Shown one piece after another: positions 17,557 through 27,014 of a stretch of 51,868 nucleotides of DNA (positions are counted from its first letter, which is position 1; each line of letters begins with the position of its first letter). The DNA is taken from contig JAAXHN010000016.1 of NCBI GenBank assembly GCA_012270885.1, positions 1 through 51,868 on the forward strand. The letters run 5' to 3'. A program made the position numbers and the translations under genes. The notes beneath the pieces were generated by a model. It saw only the letters and a program-made list of their open reading frames with translations, was not told the origin of the DNA and ran no database searches. The DNA is from Acidimicrobiia bacterium. Lineage in GTDB: Bacteria; Actinomycetota; Acidimicrobiia; Spongiisociales; ZC4RG35.

Positions 17557-19077
17557 TCAGGGAGTGTCGTCTTCCCCTTCCCCCGGTGCGGACGGATCCT
17601 CGTCCTCCTCCTCTTCCGGTGCGGACGGCTCCGCCTCGTCTAGGTCTCCCATCACCTCGCTTCTGGGGAGAAGGGTGGCGATCAGCGCAATCTCCTCCTC
17701 TCCTCGGAGAACATTCAGAACCAGTTGATCGCCCGGCACGCGATGACGGATACGGGCCGCCAAGTCGCTAATCCCTTTCACCGGACGGCCGTTCACCGCC
17801 ACGATCACATCCCCAACCATCAAGCCTGCCGTCTCCGCACCTGAACCGGGGAAGACCTCCATGATCTCCACCCCCGCATCTCCCAGGGAGTCTCGCCCGC
17901 TGACTCCCAGGAAGGTGGTATGGACAGGCTCTCCCGCTATGAGGGCCCTCGCCACCCGGTGTGCGACATCCATGGGGACCGCAAAACCCACTCCCTGGAA
18001 TTCCACCGGCTCCAAGGTGGTGGAGTCGGTGAAGATCGAGACGTTTATGCCGATCAGCCGGCCGTAACGGTCCGCCAGTGCGCCACCCGAGTTGCCCGGA
18101 TACAGCACTGCGTCACTCTGGATCAGGAGCTTTCCGTCCACGATCCGATCGGTGGCGCTGATCACCCCGGACGTGACCGATGACTCCAAACCCCAGGGGC
18201 TGCCCACCGCCACCACCAGTTGGCCTACCCGGGGCGGATCGAAGACGAGCTCGGCGGCGACCAGCCCGGAGCGTTCCACCTTCACAACCGCCACGTCGCT
18301 GTCGGGATCGGTCCCCACCACCTCGCCGGGTAGGCGGTCGCCGTTGGAGAGCCGGACAGTCAACTCCGCCTCTCCGGCCACGACGGTTTCCACAACATGG
18401 GCGGCCGTGAAAATGTATCCCTGGCTGTCGAAGATAACCCCGCTGCCGGCGCCCTGCTCGAAGATGTTGTCACTGTTGATCTCAAGGTGGACCACGGAAG
18501 GAACCAGCCGGTCGGCCACATCCGCCACCGGCTCGTCGGTGACCACCAGATCGGGCGGAGGTACTACCTCCGGCGCCTGCTGGATCTCTACAGCCGTCGT
18601 CGAGGGTGCTGAGGTAGTGGTCGCCGGCAGGGTCGTGGGGGGTGGCGAAGTGGTGGTGGGAATGGTCTCGGTGGTGGTTGCCACCGAAACTTGTTCGGAA
18701 CCCGAATCCTCAGCCACCGTTCCGGGGAAGAAGAGGCCGGCGGCGAATCCCGCCAGCAGCAGGGCTGATCCGGCCACAGCCATCATTTTCCACCCCATCT
18801 CCCGAAAGGCGCTCCGTTCCCTGAAAGGACGGGACTGTTCGGAGACCGGGGAGACAGCCGGAGGGAGATCTCCTTCGGCCTCGGAAGGGTGTTCTGCCGG
18901 ACCCTCCGAGTACGTAATGTCCTCGATGGTGGCGCCCTGTGGTTCGGGCTGGTCGATCCCCTCTTCGGTTGGAGAGGCACCGTCAGCAGAGGCCGGAGGA
19001 GAATCTCCGGAGTGATCTTCCCCCGGTTGACAGGACTCTTTTTGGGAGGAGGGCTCGGGTGGCAGGTTTTCCGTCAT
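17557..19077 (-). CDS. HtrA/DegP-like trypsin-family serine protease with PDZ domain (PepD-like)
   Basis: Single TM, Thr/Pro linker, IFTAAHVVE, DVAVVKVE, SDAVLYPGNSGGAL, PDZ DAGVEIMEVFPGSGAETAGLMVGDVIVAVNGRPV; acidic C-terminal tail. Confidence 0.92.
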   Translation of the reverse strand: MTENLPPEPSSQKESCQPGEDHSGDSPPASADGASPTEEGIDQPEPQGATIEDITYSEGPAEHPSEAEGDLPPAVSPVSEQSRPFRERSAFREMGWKMMAVAGSALLLAGFAAGLFFPGTVAEDSGSEQVSVATTTETIPTTTSPPPTTLPATTTSAPSTTAVEIQQAPEVVPPPDLVVTDEPVADVADRLVPSVVHLEINSDNIFEQGAGSGVIFDSQGYIFTAAHVVETVVAGEAELTVRLSNGDRLPGEVVGTDPDSDVAVVKVERSGLVAAELVFDPPRVGQLVVAVGSPWGLESSVTSGVISATDRIVDGKLLIQSDAVLYPGNSGGALADRYGRLIGINVSIFTDSTTLEPVEFQGVGFAVPMDVAHRVARALIAGEPVHTTFLGVSGRDSLGDAGVEIMEVFPGSGAETAGLMVGDVIVAVNGRPVKGISDLAARIRHRVPGDQLVLNVLRGEEEIALIATLLPRSEVMGDLDEAEPSAPEEEEDEDPSAPGEGEDDTP

Positions 19078-19134
19078 TACTAGTTCGTTATAGCCGAGTT
19101 TATGGTAAAGCCGTCATAAAGGTGCCAAGCCCAC

Positions 19135-20304
19135 TCAATCAAGGGGATTGATGTCGGGCGGCGCCACGCCCGCCAGGACGTCGCGTGAGGGGATCCACAC
19201 CACCATCACCGTTCCGCCTCCCTGCCTGCCCAAAGCAACCAGTGTCCCTCCGTGCAACTCGGCCAGATGCCGGGCTATGGCCAGTCCCAGCCCCCCTCCC
19301 GAAGGGGAATCCCCGGACAGCAGAGCGGGATCAAGCCCTGGACCCCGATCCGCCACGGTCATCCACGCCCATCCGCCCCTCTCACCGCAGCTGAGTTCGA
19401 GAAGGCTTCCCGGCGGGGAGGCCGCGATGGCGTTGTCGAGAAGGTTCTCCAATATGCGGACGAGGGCAAGCCCGTCTCCCGACACGGGCGTGGGGCGGGT
19501 GTCCACCACCACCCGCACATCCCTCTCCTCGGCCAGAGGCTCCGTCGCCTGAGCGGTGGAGACCAGGAGATCGGCCAGATCCACCTCGGAGATCTTGGCG
19601 AAGCCCACTTCCAACCGGGCGGCCTCGAGCAGGCGGTCGATCATCTCCGACATTCTCCGAGCGGCGCGGGACACCACTTCCCCCGTCTCCCTCCAGTCGT
19701 CTACCGTGGCATCGGAGTCGGCCAGGCTCACCTCCAGATTTGACCGGATCACCGCCAATGGATTACGAAGATCGTGGGAGGTGGAGGCCAGGAACTGCTG
19801 CTGCAGTCGAAACGACCCACTCAGCCGGTCAAGCATGGCGTCGAAGGTCCCAGCCAACCGGGTTAGTTCGTCGTCGGGTCCGGAGAGGTTGATCCGCCGA
19901 GTCAGGTCCTGCGCCTGTATGTTCTCGGCCACTTCCCTGATCCTGTTTATGGGGCGGAGGCTGCGGCCGGCCAGAAACCAACCCATGACCAGGCTGAGCA
20001 GGAACATCCAAAACAGTCCCCAGAGAATGGGACCGGTGATGTCCTCAAGGATCCGCTCCCGGAGCACGGTCTCCACCGTCTGGAACTGCCTCATCTCCAA
20101 CTGGGGGATGATGAAACGCACTCCTCCCCTGATAACCGTCTCCCCCGGCCTCAGCACCAGGCCCATCACTCGTTCGTTCCGGAGGCCGTGGCGGATCACG
20201 AAGAAGAGGGTTATCACAGCGGCCGAACCCAGTGCGAACACCACCACCGAGGAGAGCACCGAGAGACGGAAACGGATGGAGTGGAATACCGAGGGCAGTT
20301 TCAT
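19135..20304 (-). CDS. Sensor histidine kinase (HAMP + HisKA + HATPase)
   Basis: Start MKLPSVFHSIRFRLSVLSSVVV; FLASTSHDLRNPLAVIRSNLEVS; RILENLLDNAIAASPPGS; GGGLGLAIARHLAELHGG; ATG at 20304 overlaps the regulator's TGA. Confidence 0.92.
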   Translation of the reverse strand: MKLPSVFHSIRFRLSVLSSVVVFALGSAAVITLFFVIRHGLRNERVMGLVLRPGETVIRGGVRFIIPQLEMRQFQTVETVLRERILEDITGPILWGLFWMFLLSLVMGWFLAGRSLRPINRIREVAENIQAQDLTRRINLSGPDDELTRLAGTFDAMLDRLSGSFRLQQQFLASTSHDLRNPLAVIRSNLEVSLADSDATVDDWRETGEVVSRAARRMSEMIDRLLEAARLEVGFAKISEVDLADLLVSTAQATEPLAEERDVRVVVDTRPTPVSGDGLALVRILENLLDNAIAASPPGSLLELSCGERGGWAWMTVADRGPGLDPALLSGDSPSGGGLGLAIARHLAELHGGTLVALGRQGGGTVMVVWIPSRDVLAGVAPPDINPLD

Positions 20305-21000
20305 AAGGTCCGCACGGGATGATCGTCTTCCGACAACACGTATCCCCTTCCCGGGACGGTGTTGATAACCGGCGGGTCCCCCAGTTTCTTGCGCAGGTTG
20401 GAGAGGGTCATCCGCACGGTGTTGGTGAAGGGGTCGGCCGCTTCGTCCCACACATGTTCCAGGAGGGTCTCTTGGGAGAGCACTTGGCCTGAGCGGATCA
20501 TGAGGTATTCCAGGAGGGAGAACTCCTTGGCCGTCAGCCGAAGGGGTCGGCCGCCCCGGGAAGCCTCGAAGCGGGCGGTGTCGAGTCGCAGATCCCCCAC
20601 CTCCAGTATGGGACTGGTGTCTTCCTCTCGACGCAGAACCGCTCGGACCCGGGCTTGGAGCTCGGCAAAGGCAAACGGCTTCACCAGGTAGTCGTCCGCT
20701 CCCGCGTCCAGACCTCCCACCCGGTCCTCCACGGCATCGCGAGCGGTGAGCATCAACACCCGGGGCACCCGACTCTCGAAGGTGACGAGCGACCCGTCCA
20801 CCAGGCTTCGACAGAGGTCCACGCCCTGGCCATCCGGCATATTCCAATCGAGGATCACCAGGTCGTAGCCAGCGGAGACCAGCCTGAGAGAAGCGTCTTC
20901 CAGAGTGTAAGCCACATCCACCGCATAGCGACTGTGCCGCAGTCCCCGGGCGATGGCATTGGCCAGATCGGCCTCGTCCTCCACAACCAGCAGTCTCATG
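20301..21000 (-). CDS. OmpR-family response regulator
   Basis: MRLLVVEDEADLANAIARGLRHSRYAVDVAYTLEDAS, DLVILDWNMPDGQG, VLMLTARDAVEDRVGGLDAGADDYLVKPFAFAELQARVRA; winged-helix C-terminus. Confidence 0.93.
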
Positions 21001-21078
21001 CCTTGAAAAATACCCTTCCGGCGGAGAAATGAGACATGCCCTGGATTCGACGCCCCTCCTGCGGTTAGCATCCTGGCA

Positions 21079-22245
21079 ATGTCAAGATTCCGGGGCGCCG
21101 CCAACCGGTCCCGCATCCGCTCCCTCCTGGAACAATTCGTCAGCATCCACTCGGTGAACCCCGCCCTCGACGGCGGGCCGGGCGAGGCGGAGCTGGCCAC
21201 CGCCCTCTTCGATTACCTGGAGGCGGCCGGGATGGATCCCAGTCGACAGCCGGTCGCTCCCGGTGGAAGGGACAACATACTGGCCGGTCTGGAGGGCTCC
21301 GCCGGGGGGCCTCTGTTGATGTGGCAGGCGCATCTTGACACCGTGACGCCCTCGGGGAAGGCCTGGCCCGAGGCGGTGGTGGAAGGGACGCGGGTGCACG
21401 GGCGGGGAGCCTGCGACACTAAGGGCTCCCTGGTTGCCATGGTGGAGGCTTTGCACATGGTGTCGGACCTCGACCCTAGCGAGCGCAGTTCCATCCTGTT
21501 CGTGGGAGGGATAGACGAAGAGGTGTCGGGCATGGGGGCAATGGCCCTGTGCCGGGAACGATCCGACATCGACATGGCCATTGTAGGGGAACCAACCGGC
21601 CTGGAGTTGGCCACCGCTCACAAGGGAGTGCTCCGCTTCGAGATCGAGACGGTCGGCTCCCCATCCCACTCCTCCAAGCCCCATCTGGGCGTGAACGCCA
21701 TTCACAAAATGTCCCGGGTGCTCGATGCCCTGGAGAACCACTACATCCCCACCTTGGCAGAGATCAACCACCCGCTGGTGGGAAGCCCGACCATCAACAC
21801 TTCGCTGATTCGGGGAGGTACGGCGTTCAATATCGTCCCGGCCCAGTGCGTGATCGGTATGGACCGTCGTGTCAATCCCGGGGAAGACTCCAAGGAGATT
21901 CTGGGTGACATTTCAGAACTGTTGGCGGGCTTGGCCGAGAGTGGGATCGAGACACGCCTGCATAAGGCTTTCCTGGATATGGGACCCCTGGACACCCCGG
22001 TCGACCACCCCTTGGTGAAGGTCCTGCAATCAGCGCGCCGGTCGATCCTCGGTGACCCGGGAATGCCGATCGGGGTCCCCTATGGAACGGATGGCGCGTG
22101 GTTCGCCCCCCAGGGCATACCTTCGGTGATCTTCGGGCCGGGCTCCATAGATCAGGCCCACTCAGACGAGGAGTGGGTGGAGATCGAGGACACCGCTCTC
22201 GCCGCCGAGATCATCGCCGAGACAGCAGTGCTGATGGCCGGTTGA
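21079..22245 (+). CDS. M20-family metallopeptidase (ArgE/DapE/CPG2-like)
   Basis: LMWQAHLDTVTPSG, GRGACDTKGSLVAMVEAL, FVGGIDEEVSGMGA, MAIVGEPTGLELATAHKGVLRFEIE. Confidence 0.9.
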   Translation: MSRFRGAANRSRIRSLLEQFVSIHSVNPALDGGPGEAELATALFDYLEAAGMDPSRQPVAPGGRDNILAGLEGSAGGPLLMWQAHLDTVTPSGKAWPEAVVEGTRVHGRGACDTKGSLVAMVEALHMVSDLDPSERSSILFVGGIDEEVSGMGAMALCRERSDIDMAIVGEPTGLELATAHKGVLRFEIETVGSPSHSSKPHLGVNAIHKMSRVLDALENHYIPTLAEINHPLVGSPTINTSLIRGGTAFNIVPAQCVIGMDRRVNPGEDSKEILGDISELLAGLAESGIETRLHKAFLDMGPLDTPVDHPLVKVLQSARRSILGDPGMPIGVPYGTDGAWFAPQGIPSVIFGPGSIDQAHSDEEWVEIEDTALAAEIIAETAVLMAG

Positions 22246-22249
22246 TCTC

Positions 22250-23101
22250 CTAGCTCTTGGGCAGGTCGTACACCTGTGCCGTGTATGCGCCGTCCACCAC
22301 CAGGTTTATCCCGCTCACATAGCGGGCGTCGTCGGAGGCCAGGTACAGGAAGGCCGAGGCTATGTCGTCGGTGGCCGCCAGGCGGTTCATCGGCACCACT
22401 GGGAACCCTTCGGCCCGCCATTTGTCCATCAACTCCTCGCCGGCTATGTCCACTGACTGCTGTGTGTCCGCCGGGCCGGGGCTGACGCAGTTGGCCCGGA
22501 TATTCCAGGGCGCCAGTTCCACCGCGATCGCCTTGGCCAGGGAGACGATCGCCGCCTTGGCCACGCAGTAGGCGGTGAAGTTTCGCCCGTGCCCCAGGGC
22601 GCTGATGGATGAAGTGAGGAGGATCACCCCTCCGCCGGTCTCCTTCATCGCCTGCGCCGCCCTCTGCGAGAGCGTGAAGTAGGCGTCCAGGTTGACGGAC
22701 ATCACCCGACGCCAGTCATCGTTGCTCATCTCTATGAAGGGAACCTGTACCCAAGCTGCCGCGTTGGAGATCAGCACGTCAAGCCGCGGGTCCACAACCA
22801 GCGCCTGTTGGATCGCCGACTCACAGGCCTCCGTCTCGCCCAGGTCAACGCAGATGGGGACCGGGTTGGCCCCCAGTTCCGCGACTACGGGCGCCACCGC
22901 ATCCAGCCGTTCGGGCCGGCGGTCCACCAGATACAGGTTGGCGGCCCCCTCGGCCGCGAATCGCTCGGCCGTCCGACGTCCGAAACCACTCCCCGCTCCG
23001 GTGATGAAGATGTTCTTGCCAACGAAGCGGGCACTGTCGGAGGACTCTGATCCTCCCTGTAGGGCGGGTGTGCGGGCCTGGGATCTGATACTGCGGGACA
23101 T
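22250..23101 (-). CDS. Short-chain dehydrogenase/reductase
   Basis: GKNIFITGAGSGFGRRTAERFAAEGA, ISNAA, SSISALGHGRNFTAYCVAKAAIVSLAKAIAVELAPWNIRANCVSPG. Confidence 0.93.
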   Translation of the reverse strand: MSRSIRSQARTPALQGGSESSDSARFVGKNIFITGAGSGFGRRTAERFAAEGAANLYLVDRRPERLDAVAPVVAELGANPVPICVDLGETEACESAIQQALVVDPRLDVLISNAAAWVQVPFIEMSNDDWRRVMSVNLDAYFTLSQRAAQAMKETGGGVILLTSSISALGHGRNFTAYCVAKAAIVSLAKAIAVELAPWNIRANCVSPGPADTQQSVDIAGEELMDKWRAEGFPVVPMNRLAATDDIASAFLYLASDDARYVSGINLVVDGAYTAQVYDLPKS

Positions 23102-23102
23102 C

Positions 23103-24866
23103 TTATCCTTCCAAGACGGGGAGGGTGACACCGGTGGGATGAGACGAGTTGTGAAGCACGGTTTGGGTCGCCGGACGGCTAGCGGTGGAAGGCTCGGTGA
23201 ACAGCGGGCCTCCGGTGTTCATGTTACGGTCCCACTGTGGGAAGTCGGAGCTTCCCAACACCAGCCGGACGCGGTGTCCGGCCGGGATCAGTGCGCCAAC
23301 CGGACCCAGGTCGATGGTGTACCGGTAGACCTCGTCGGCCCGGATAGGTCTGGGATCCGAAAGCGAGTCCCGATACCGAGCCCGGATTATCCCCTCCTGA
23401 AGATTGGTAGAGACGCCGGAAGAGTCGACAACGCACAACCGGGCAGTCCAATCGGTGTCGGCCGCGGTGGTGGCTGCCCACAGAGTGACCCTTACGTCAC
23501 CCATCAGGGTCATCTCCTCGCGCAGGGGTTCAGAGGTGTACACCAGCACCATCCGGGAGGCTTCCGCCACATGTTGGTCGGCCGGGCCCATCGGGGTGAT
23601 GGTGTCGAAGCAGCAGGAGTGGCCTCCCTGGCTGGGGGTGGCGAGGGCCGGATCGTAGACGAACAGGTCAGGAGGCTCCTCGCCGGGACCCTGTCGGCTC
23701 AGTGAACCATCCCCGAACTTGGAGTTGGCCCGCCCGCCCGAGTGGATGAACCAGTCCTGGTACTCCACGCCCGAGGGAGGCCAATCGTCATAGTGACGCC
23801 ATCCCCCGTTGTAGAGATGCACGGTGACCGGGCTGTCAAGCACTCCGGTGTCCCGCCCCTTGATCGTCTGGTCGAACCAGCGGATGTGCCAGTCATCGAT
23901 CCCGATCGTGTCGGGAGGGCGGCCCTCGGAGGATCCCACGGGGCTCCAGGGCATGTGGGTCCAGGGGCCGAGCAGCAGTTTCTGTCCCTGGCGGGCCCGG
24001 GCGGCGCCCGCAGCGGCGCTCAGGCCCGAGAAGTTGGCCACCGTCCCGGAGACGAAGACGTCGTACCAGCCGCCCACGTGCAGAGCGGGGACGGTGATCC
24101 GGCTGTAGTCCCCGTCGATAGACCACCGCTTCCAGTAGTCGTCGTAGGTGCAATGCTCCAGCCAGTCGTAGAACCACGGTGCGTAGCCGTCCGACAGGGG
24201 CGGGTATTCCTTGAGGGGGGTGAACCAGAACCACCCGGGCGCCTCGGCCAGCGAAGCCCCCAAAGACTCGAACGCGGCCCGGTCACCGGCTCTGTGGGCG
24301 GTGTCGATGGCAAGCAGGTTCGCCCAGTAGAGAATGAAAGCCAGAGAAAGGGCTCCACCGTTGTAGGTCCATCCCTCGTAGTACTGGGAAGCCGTGAAGG
24401 CCGGAGCGATCGCCACCAGGCTGGGAGGACGCTCGACCGCGGCCAGCAACTGGGTGGCGCCCACGTAGGAGAAGCCCCACATCCCCACCTGGCCGTCGGA
24501 GCCGGGAAGTCGGGCCGCCCACTCCACCGTGTCGTAGCCGTCGGCGCTCTCATGGCGATAGGGGTAGAACTCCCCTTCCGACATCGCCCGTCCCCGGGTG
24601 TCCTGGATGACCACCACGTAGCCTTGAGAGGCGTACCAGATGGGATGGGCATGGCCGAACGGCATGGTGGCGTTCCGCTTGTCGTATGGGGAGCGCATCA
24701 GGAGCACGGGCAGGAGAGCGTCCGTTACCGGGCGATAGACGTCAGCGTACAGGATGGTCCCGTCTCGCATCCTGGCCGGGACATCCCTCTCGACGGTTAC
24801 GTCCGGCACTCCCGGCCACGGGCGCGGACCGGTCACCGGAGAACCCGCTTCTTCATCTGATAGCAT
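23103..24866 (-). CDS. CocE/NonD-family (Xaa-Pro dipeptidyl-peptidase-like) hydrolase; start 24866 or 24884
   Basis: MRDGTILYADVYRPVTDALLPVLLMRSPYDKR, VVIQDTRGRAMSEGEFYPYRHESADGYDTVEWAARLPGSDGQVGMWGFSYVGATQLLAA. Confidence 0.92.
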   Translation of the reverse strand: MLSDEEAGSPVTGPRPWPGVPDVTVERDVPARMRDGTILYADVYRPVTDALLPVLLMRSPYDKRNATMPFGHAHPIWYASQGYVVVIQDTRGRAMSEGEFYPYRHESADGYDTVEWAARLPGSDGQVGMWGFSYVGATQLLAAVERPPSLVAIAPAFTASQYYEGWTYNGGALSLAFILYWANLLAIDTAHRAGDRAAFESLGASLAEAPGWFWFTPLKEYPPLSDGYAPWFYDWLEHCTYDDYWKRWSIDGDYSRITVPALHVGGWYDVFVSGTVANFSGLSAAAGAARARQGQKLLLGPWTHMPWSPVGSSEGRPPDTIGIDDWHIRWFDQTIKGRDTGVLDSPVTVHLYNGGWRHYDDWPPSGVEYQDWFIHSGGRANSKFGDGSLSRQGPGEEPPDLFVYDPALATPSQGGHSCCFDTITPMGPADQHVAEASRMVLVYTSEPLREEMTLMGDVRVTLWAATTAADTDWTARLCVVDSSGVSTNLQEGIIRARYRDSLSDPRPIRADEVYRYTIDLGPVGALIPAGHRVRLVLGSSDFPQWDRNMNTGGPLFTEPSTASRPATQTVLHNSSHPTGVTLPVLEG

Positions 24867-24873
24867 CCCTTCG

Positions 24874-25566
24874 GTGGGCAACATCGCTGCCGTGGTACTG
24901 GCCGCCGTGGCAGGTGGCGTGGCGACCGCCGCCACTCTGGATCTTGCCCGCGACCTGCGGAACAGACCCCGACCCCACCTGTCAGCCTACACCGCCGGCA
25001 TGGCCATGTTCGCCGTCGCTGTGTGGGCCCTGTTCTCGGGCCTGGGATGGGGATGGACCGGCCTCAGCTACCGTATCTTCTTCCTGTTCGGCGGGGTCTT
25101 GAACATCCCTTTCCTCGCGCTGGGATCGGTGTTCCTCTCCGTGGGCCGCAGGATCGGACACGTCATGGTGGTGGGGCTGTTCGGCTTTTCCGCTATGGCA
25201 ACCACCTTGGTGAGCGTCACTCCCTTCGCTCGGCCTGTGCCCGAAGGGGAGATCCCGGCTGACATCTTCCCCTCAATCGCCGAAGCCGGATTCGGTCCCC
25301 GGCTGCTGGCCGCCATCGCCGGAGGCCTCGGGACATTGGTGCTGGTCTCGGCCGCCCTGTGGGGCGCGGCCCGATTCCGGAAGTCCAATCCGCGGCGCGC
25401 CGCGGCCAACCTGGTGATCACCGCCGGCGTGCTGGCCGCCGCCACCGGAGGGACCATCCTGGGGTTTCTCCACGAGTCCTCCGCCTTCTCGGTCTCCCTT
25501 CTCGCCGCGGCGTCCCTCATCTGGTGGGGCTACCGGCTGGCCGCCGCCAGCGCGAAAACCAACTAG
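24874..25566 (+). CDS. Uncharacterised polytopic membrane protein
   Basis: MGNIAAVVLAAVAGGVATAATLDLARDLRNRPRPHLSAYTAGMAMFAVAVWALFSGLGWGWTGLSYRIFFLFG; about 7 hydrophobic segments; GTG start. Confidence 0.65.
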   Translation: MGNIAAVVLAAVAGGVATAATLDLARDLRNRPRPHLSAYTAGMAMFAVAVWALFSGLGWGWTGLSYRIFFLFGGVLNIPFLALGSVFLSVGRRIGHVMVVGLFGFSAMATTLVSVTPFARPVPEGEIPADIFPSIAEAGFGPRLLAAIAGGLGTLVLVSAALWGAARFRKSNPRRAAANLVITAGVLAAATGGTILGFLHESSAFSVSLLAAASLIWWGYRLAAASAKTN

Positions 25567-26801
25567 GCGGAGAATATAGCGCGGAATCTCGGGGTCGAAA
25601 GCACCAACAAGAGGACAACCAGCATGGGGATGGCCGCCACCAGATTGAGCGAGCCGTACCCGATCCCGCTCATCAGAATCCCTGCACCCACACTGCCCAG
25701 CATCACCGTCGTCCAAGTCGCCCAATCAGCCACTCCCCCCAGCACTTGGCGAACGTCGGCAGGCGCGGAGGCAAACAGCATGGATGTGCCAGCTATGAAA
25801 CACAGGCACCATCCCAATCCCAACAGAAACAACCCGGCAATCAGGGGGAGATAACCGTCATACGGCGCGGTTCCCGACAGGAACAACGAATACCAGGTCA
25901 CCGCCACTCCCAGCCCCAGCGCCGGCAAATGGCCGGTACGGTCCACGAACCTCCCCACCAGTGGGGCGAATGCGAACATTCCCACCGCGAGCGCCGACAT
26001 CACCAGCCCCACCACCTTCAGATCGTAATCGGTGTCCTCGATGTGAAGAGGGGTGGCGGTCATCACCAGCACCATTGTCGCCTGGGCCGACAACAACAAG
26101 AGTATGGCGATTTGCACTGGAGGGAGACCTAGGCCGATACCCGCCCGTCGTTTGACCGGAAAACCGGATTGGGTGGTTACTTTCACCCGGGAGGGGTCAA
26201 GCGGAAGCGCAGTCCAGAGGAGCAACCAGCACAGAAGGAAGCCAGCGATGGCGACCAGGAAGGCTCCCCCGTAGGGTGTGCCCATCCCTTTCTCCACCAT
26301 CCGACCTATCCAATCCACTAAGTTGGCGCCGATCAGAGAGCCGAGGGTCCCCGCCCAAACAGCGAGACCCAGTGCCCATCCCCTTCGTTCTTCCTCGGCC
26401 AGTTCAGCGGCCGTGAAACGCGCCAGATGGACGGCGCCGACGCCTCCGCCCACCAGCATCGCCCCACCCACCAGCAGCCAATACGCCTTTGCCATCAACC
26501 CCACCAGTTCCAGAGTCGCTCCCAAAGCTGACACGAGCGGGCCTTTCAACACAATCAGCCGCCGCCCATGGCGGGCGCTCAGCCATCCGAACAAGTTGGC
26601 CCCCAGTGCCTGTCCCAGGGCGCAGGCCGCCAGCGGCAAACCGGCCAGCATGTTCGATCCGCTCAGAGACCTGGCCGCCACCGTTACCACGGTTATAGTC
26701 GCGAAGAAGGCCGCCCAATTCAGGACAGAACCGGAGAACAGCACATAAGCCAGACGGCGCGGGACGGCATTGAATTCAAGATCGGTAGCCCGAGGCTTCA
26801 A
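25563..26801 (-). CDS. MFS transporter (paralogue A); TTG start
   Basis: MKPRATDLEFNAVPRRLAYVLFSGSVLNWAAFFATITVVTVAARSLSGSNMLAGLPLAACALGQALGANLFGWLSARHGRRLIVLKG; about 12 TM. Confidence 0.88.
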   Translation of the reverse strand: MKPRATDLEFNAVPRRLAYVLFSGSVLNWAAFFATITVVTVAARSLSGSNMLAGLPLAACALGQALGANLFGWLSARHGRRLIVLKGPLVSALGATLELVGLMAKAYWLLVGGAMLVGGGVGAVHLARFTAAELAEEERRGWALGLAVWAGTLGSLIGANLVDWIGRMVEKGMGTPYGGAFLVAIAGFLLCWLLLWTALPLDPSRVKVTTQSGFPVKRRAGIGLGLPPVQIAILLLLSAQATMVLVMTATPLHIEDTDYDLKVVGLVMSALAVGMFAFAPLVGRFVDRTGHLPALGLGVAVTWYSLFLSGTAPYDGYLPLIAGLFLLGLGWCLCFIAGTSMLFASAPADVRQVLGGVADWATWTTVMLGSVGAGILMSGIGYGSLNLVAAIPMLVVLLLVLSTPRFRAIFSA

Positions 26802-27014
26802 TGCCCTTTGATTTTATTGGCGCAACCTATCCGGGTCGCCGTCAACCCGCACCCCCTCTGTTCACGGTGCCGTCCAACCCCGGGTGATCCTAAATCAATC
26901 CTGCAGTTCTCGGATCTCCTGCGGGACTCCCCAGCCTTCTCGGTCCGCGCTTCCGGCAGCGGCACTTCCTCATCTGATGGCGTTTGTCGCCTGGCCGCCA
27001 GCACCGCCAACGGG

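Noticed and set aside
17268-17771. Plus-strand ORFs (17268-17771, 17279-17728) across the btuF leader
   Set aside because: They cover the riboswitch on the opposite strand and the htrA 3' end; no protein features
20305-20847. N-terminal extension of the histidine kinase ORF (19135-20847)
   Set aside because: The extension is out-of-frame shadow of the response regulator; the kinase starts at 20304 with an ATGA overlap
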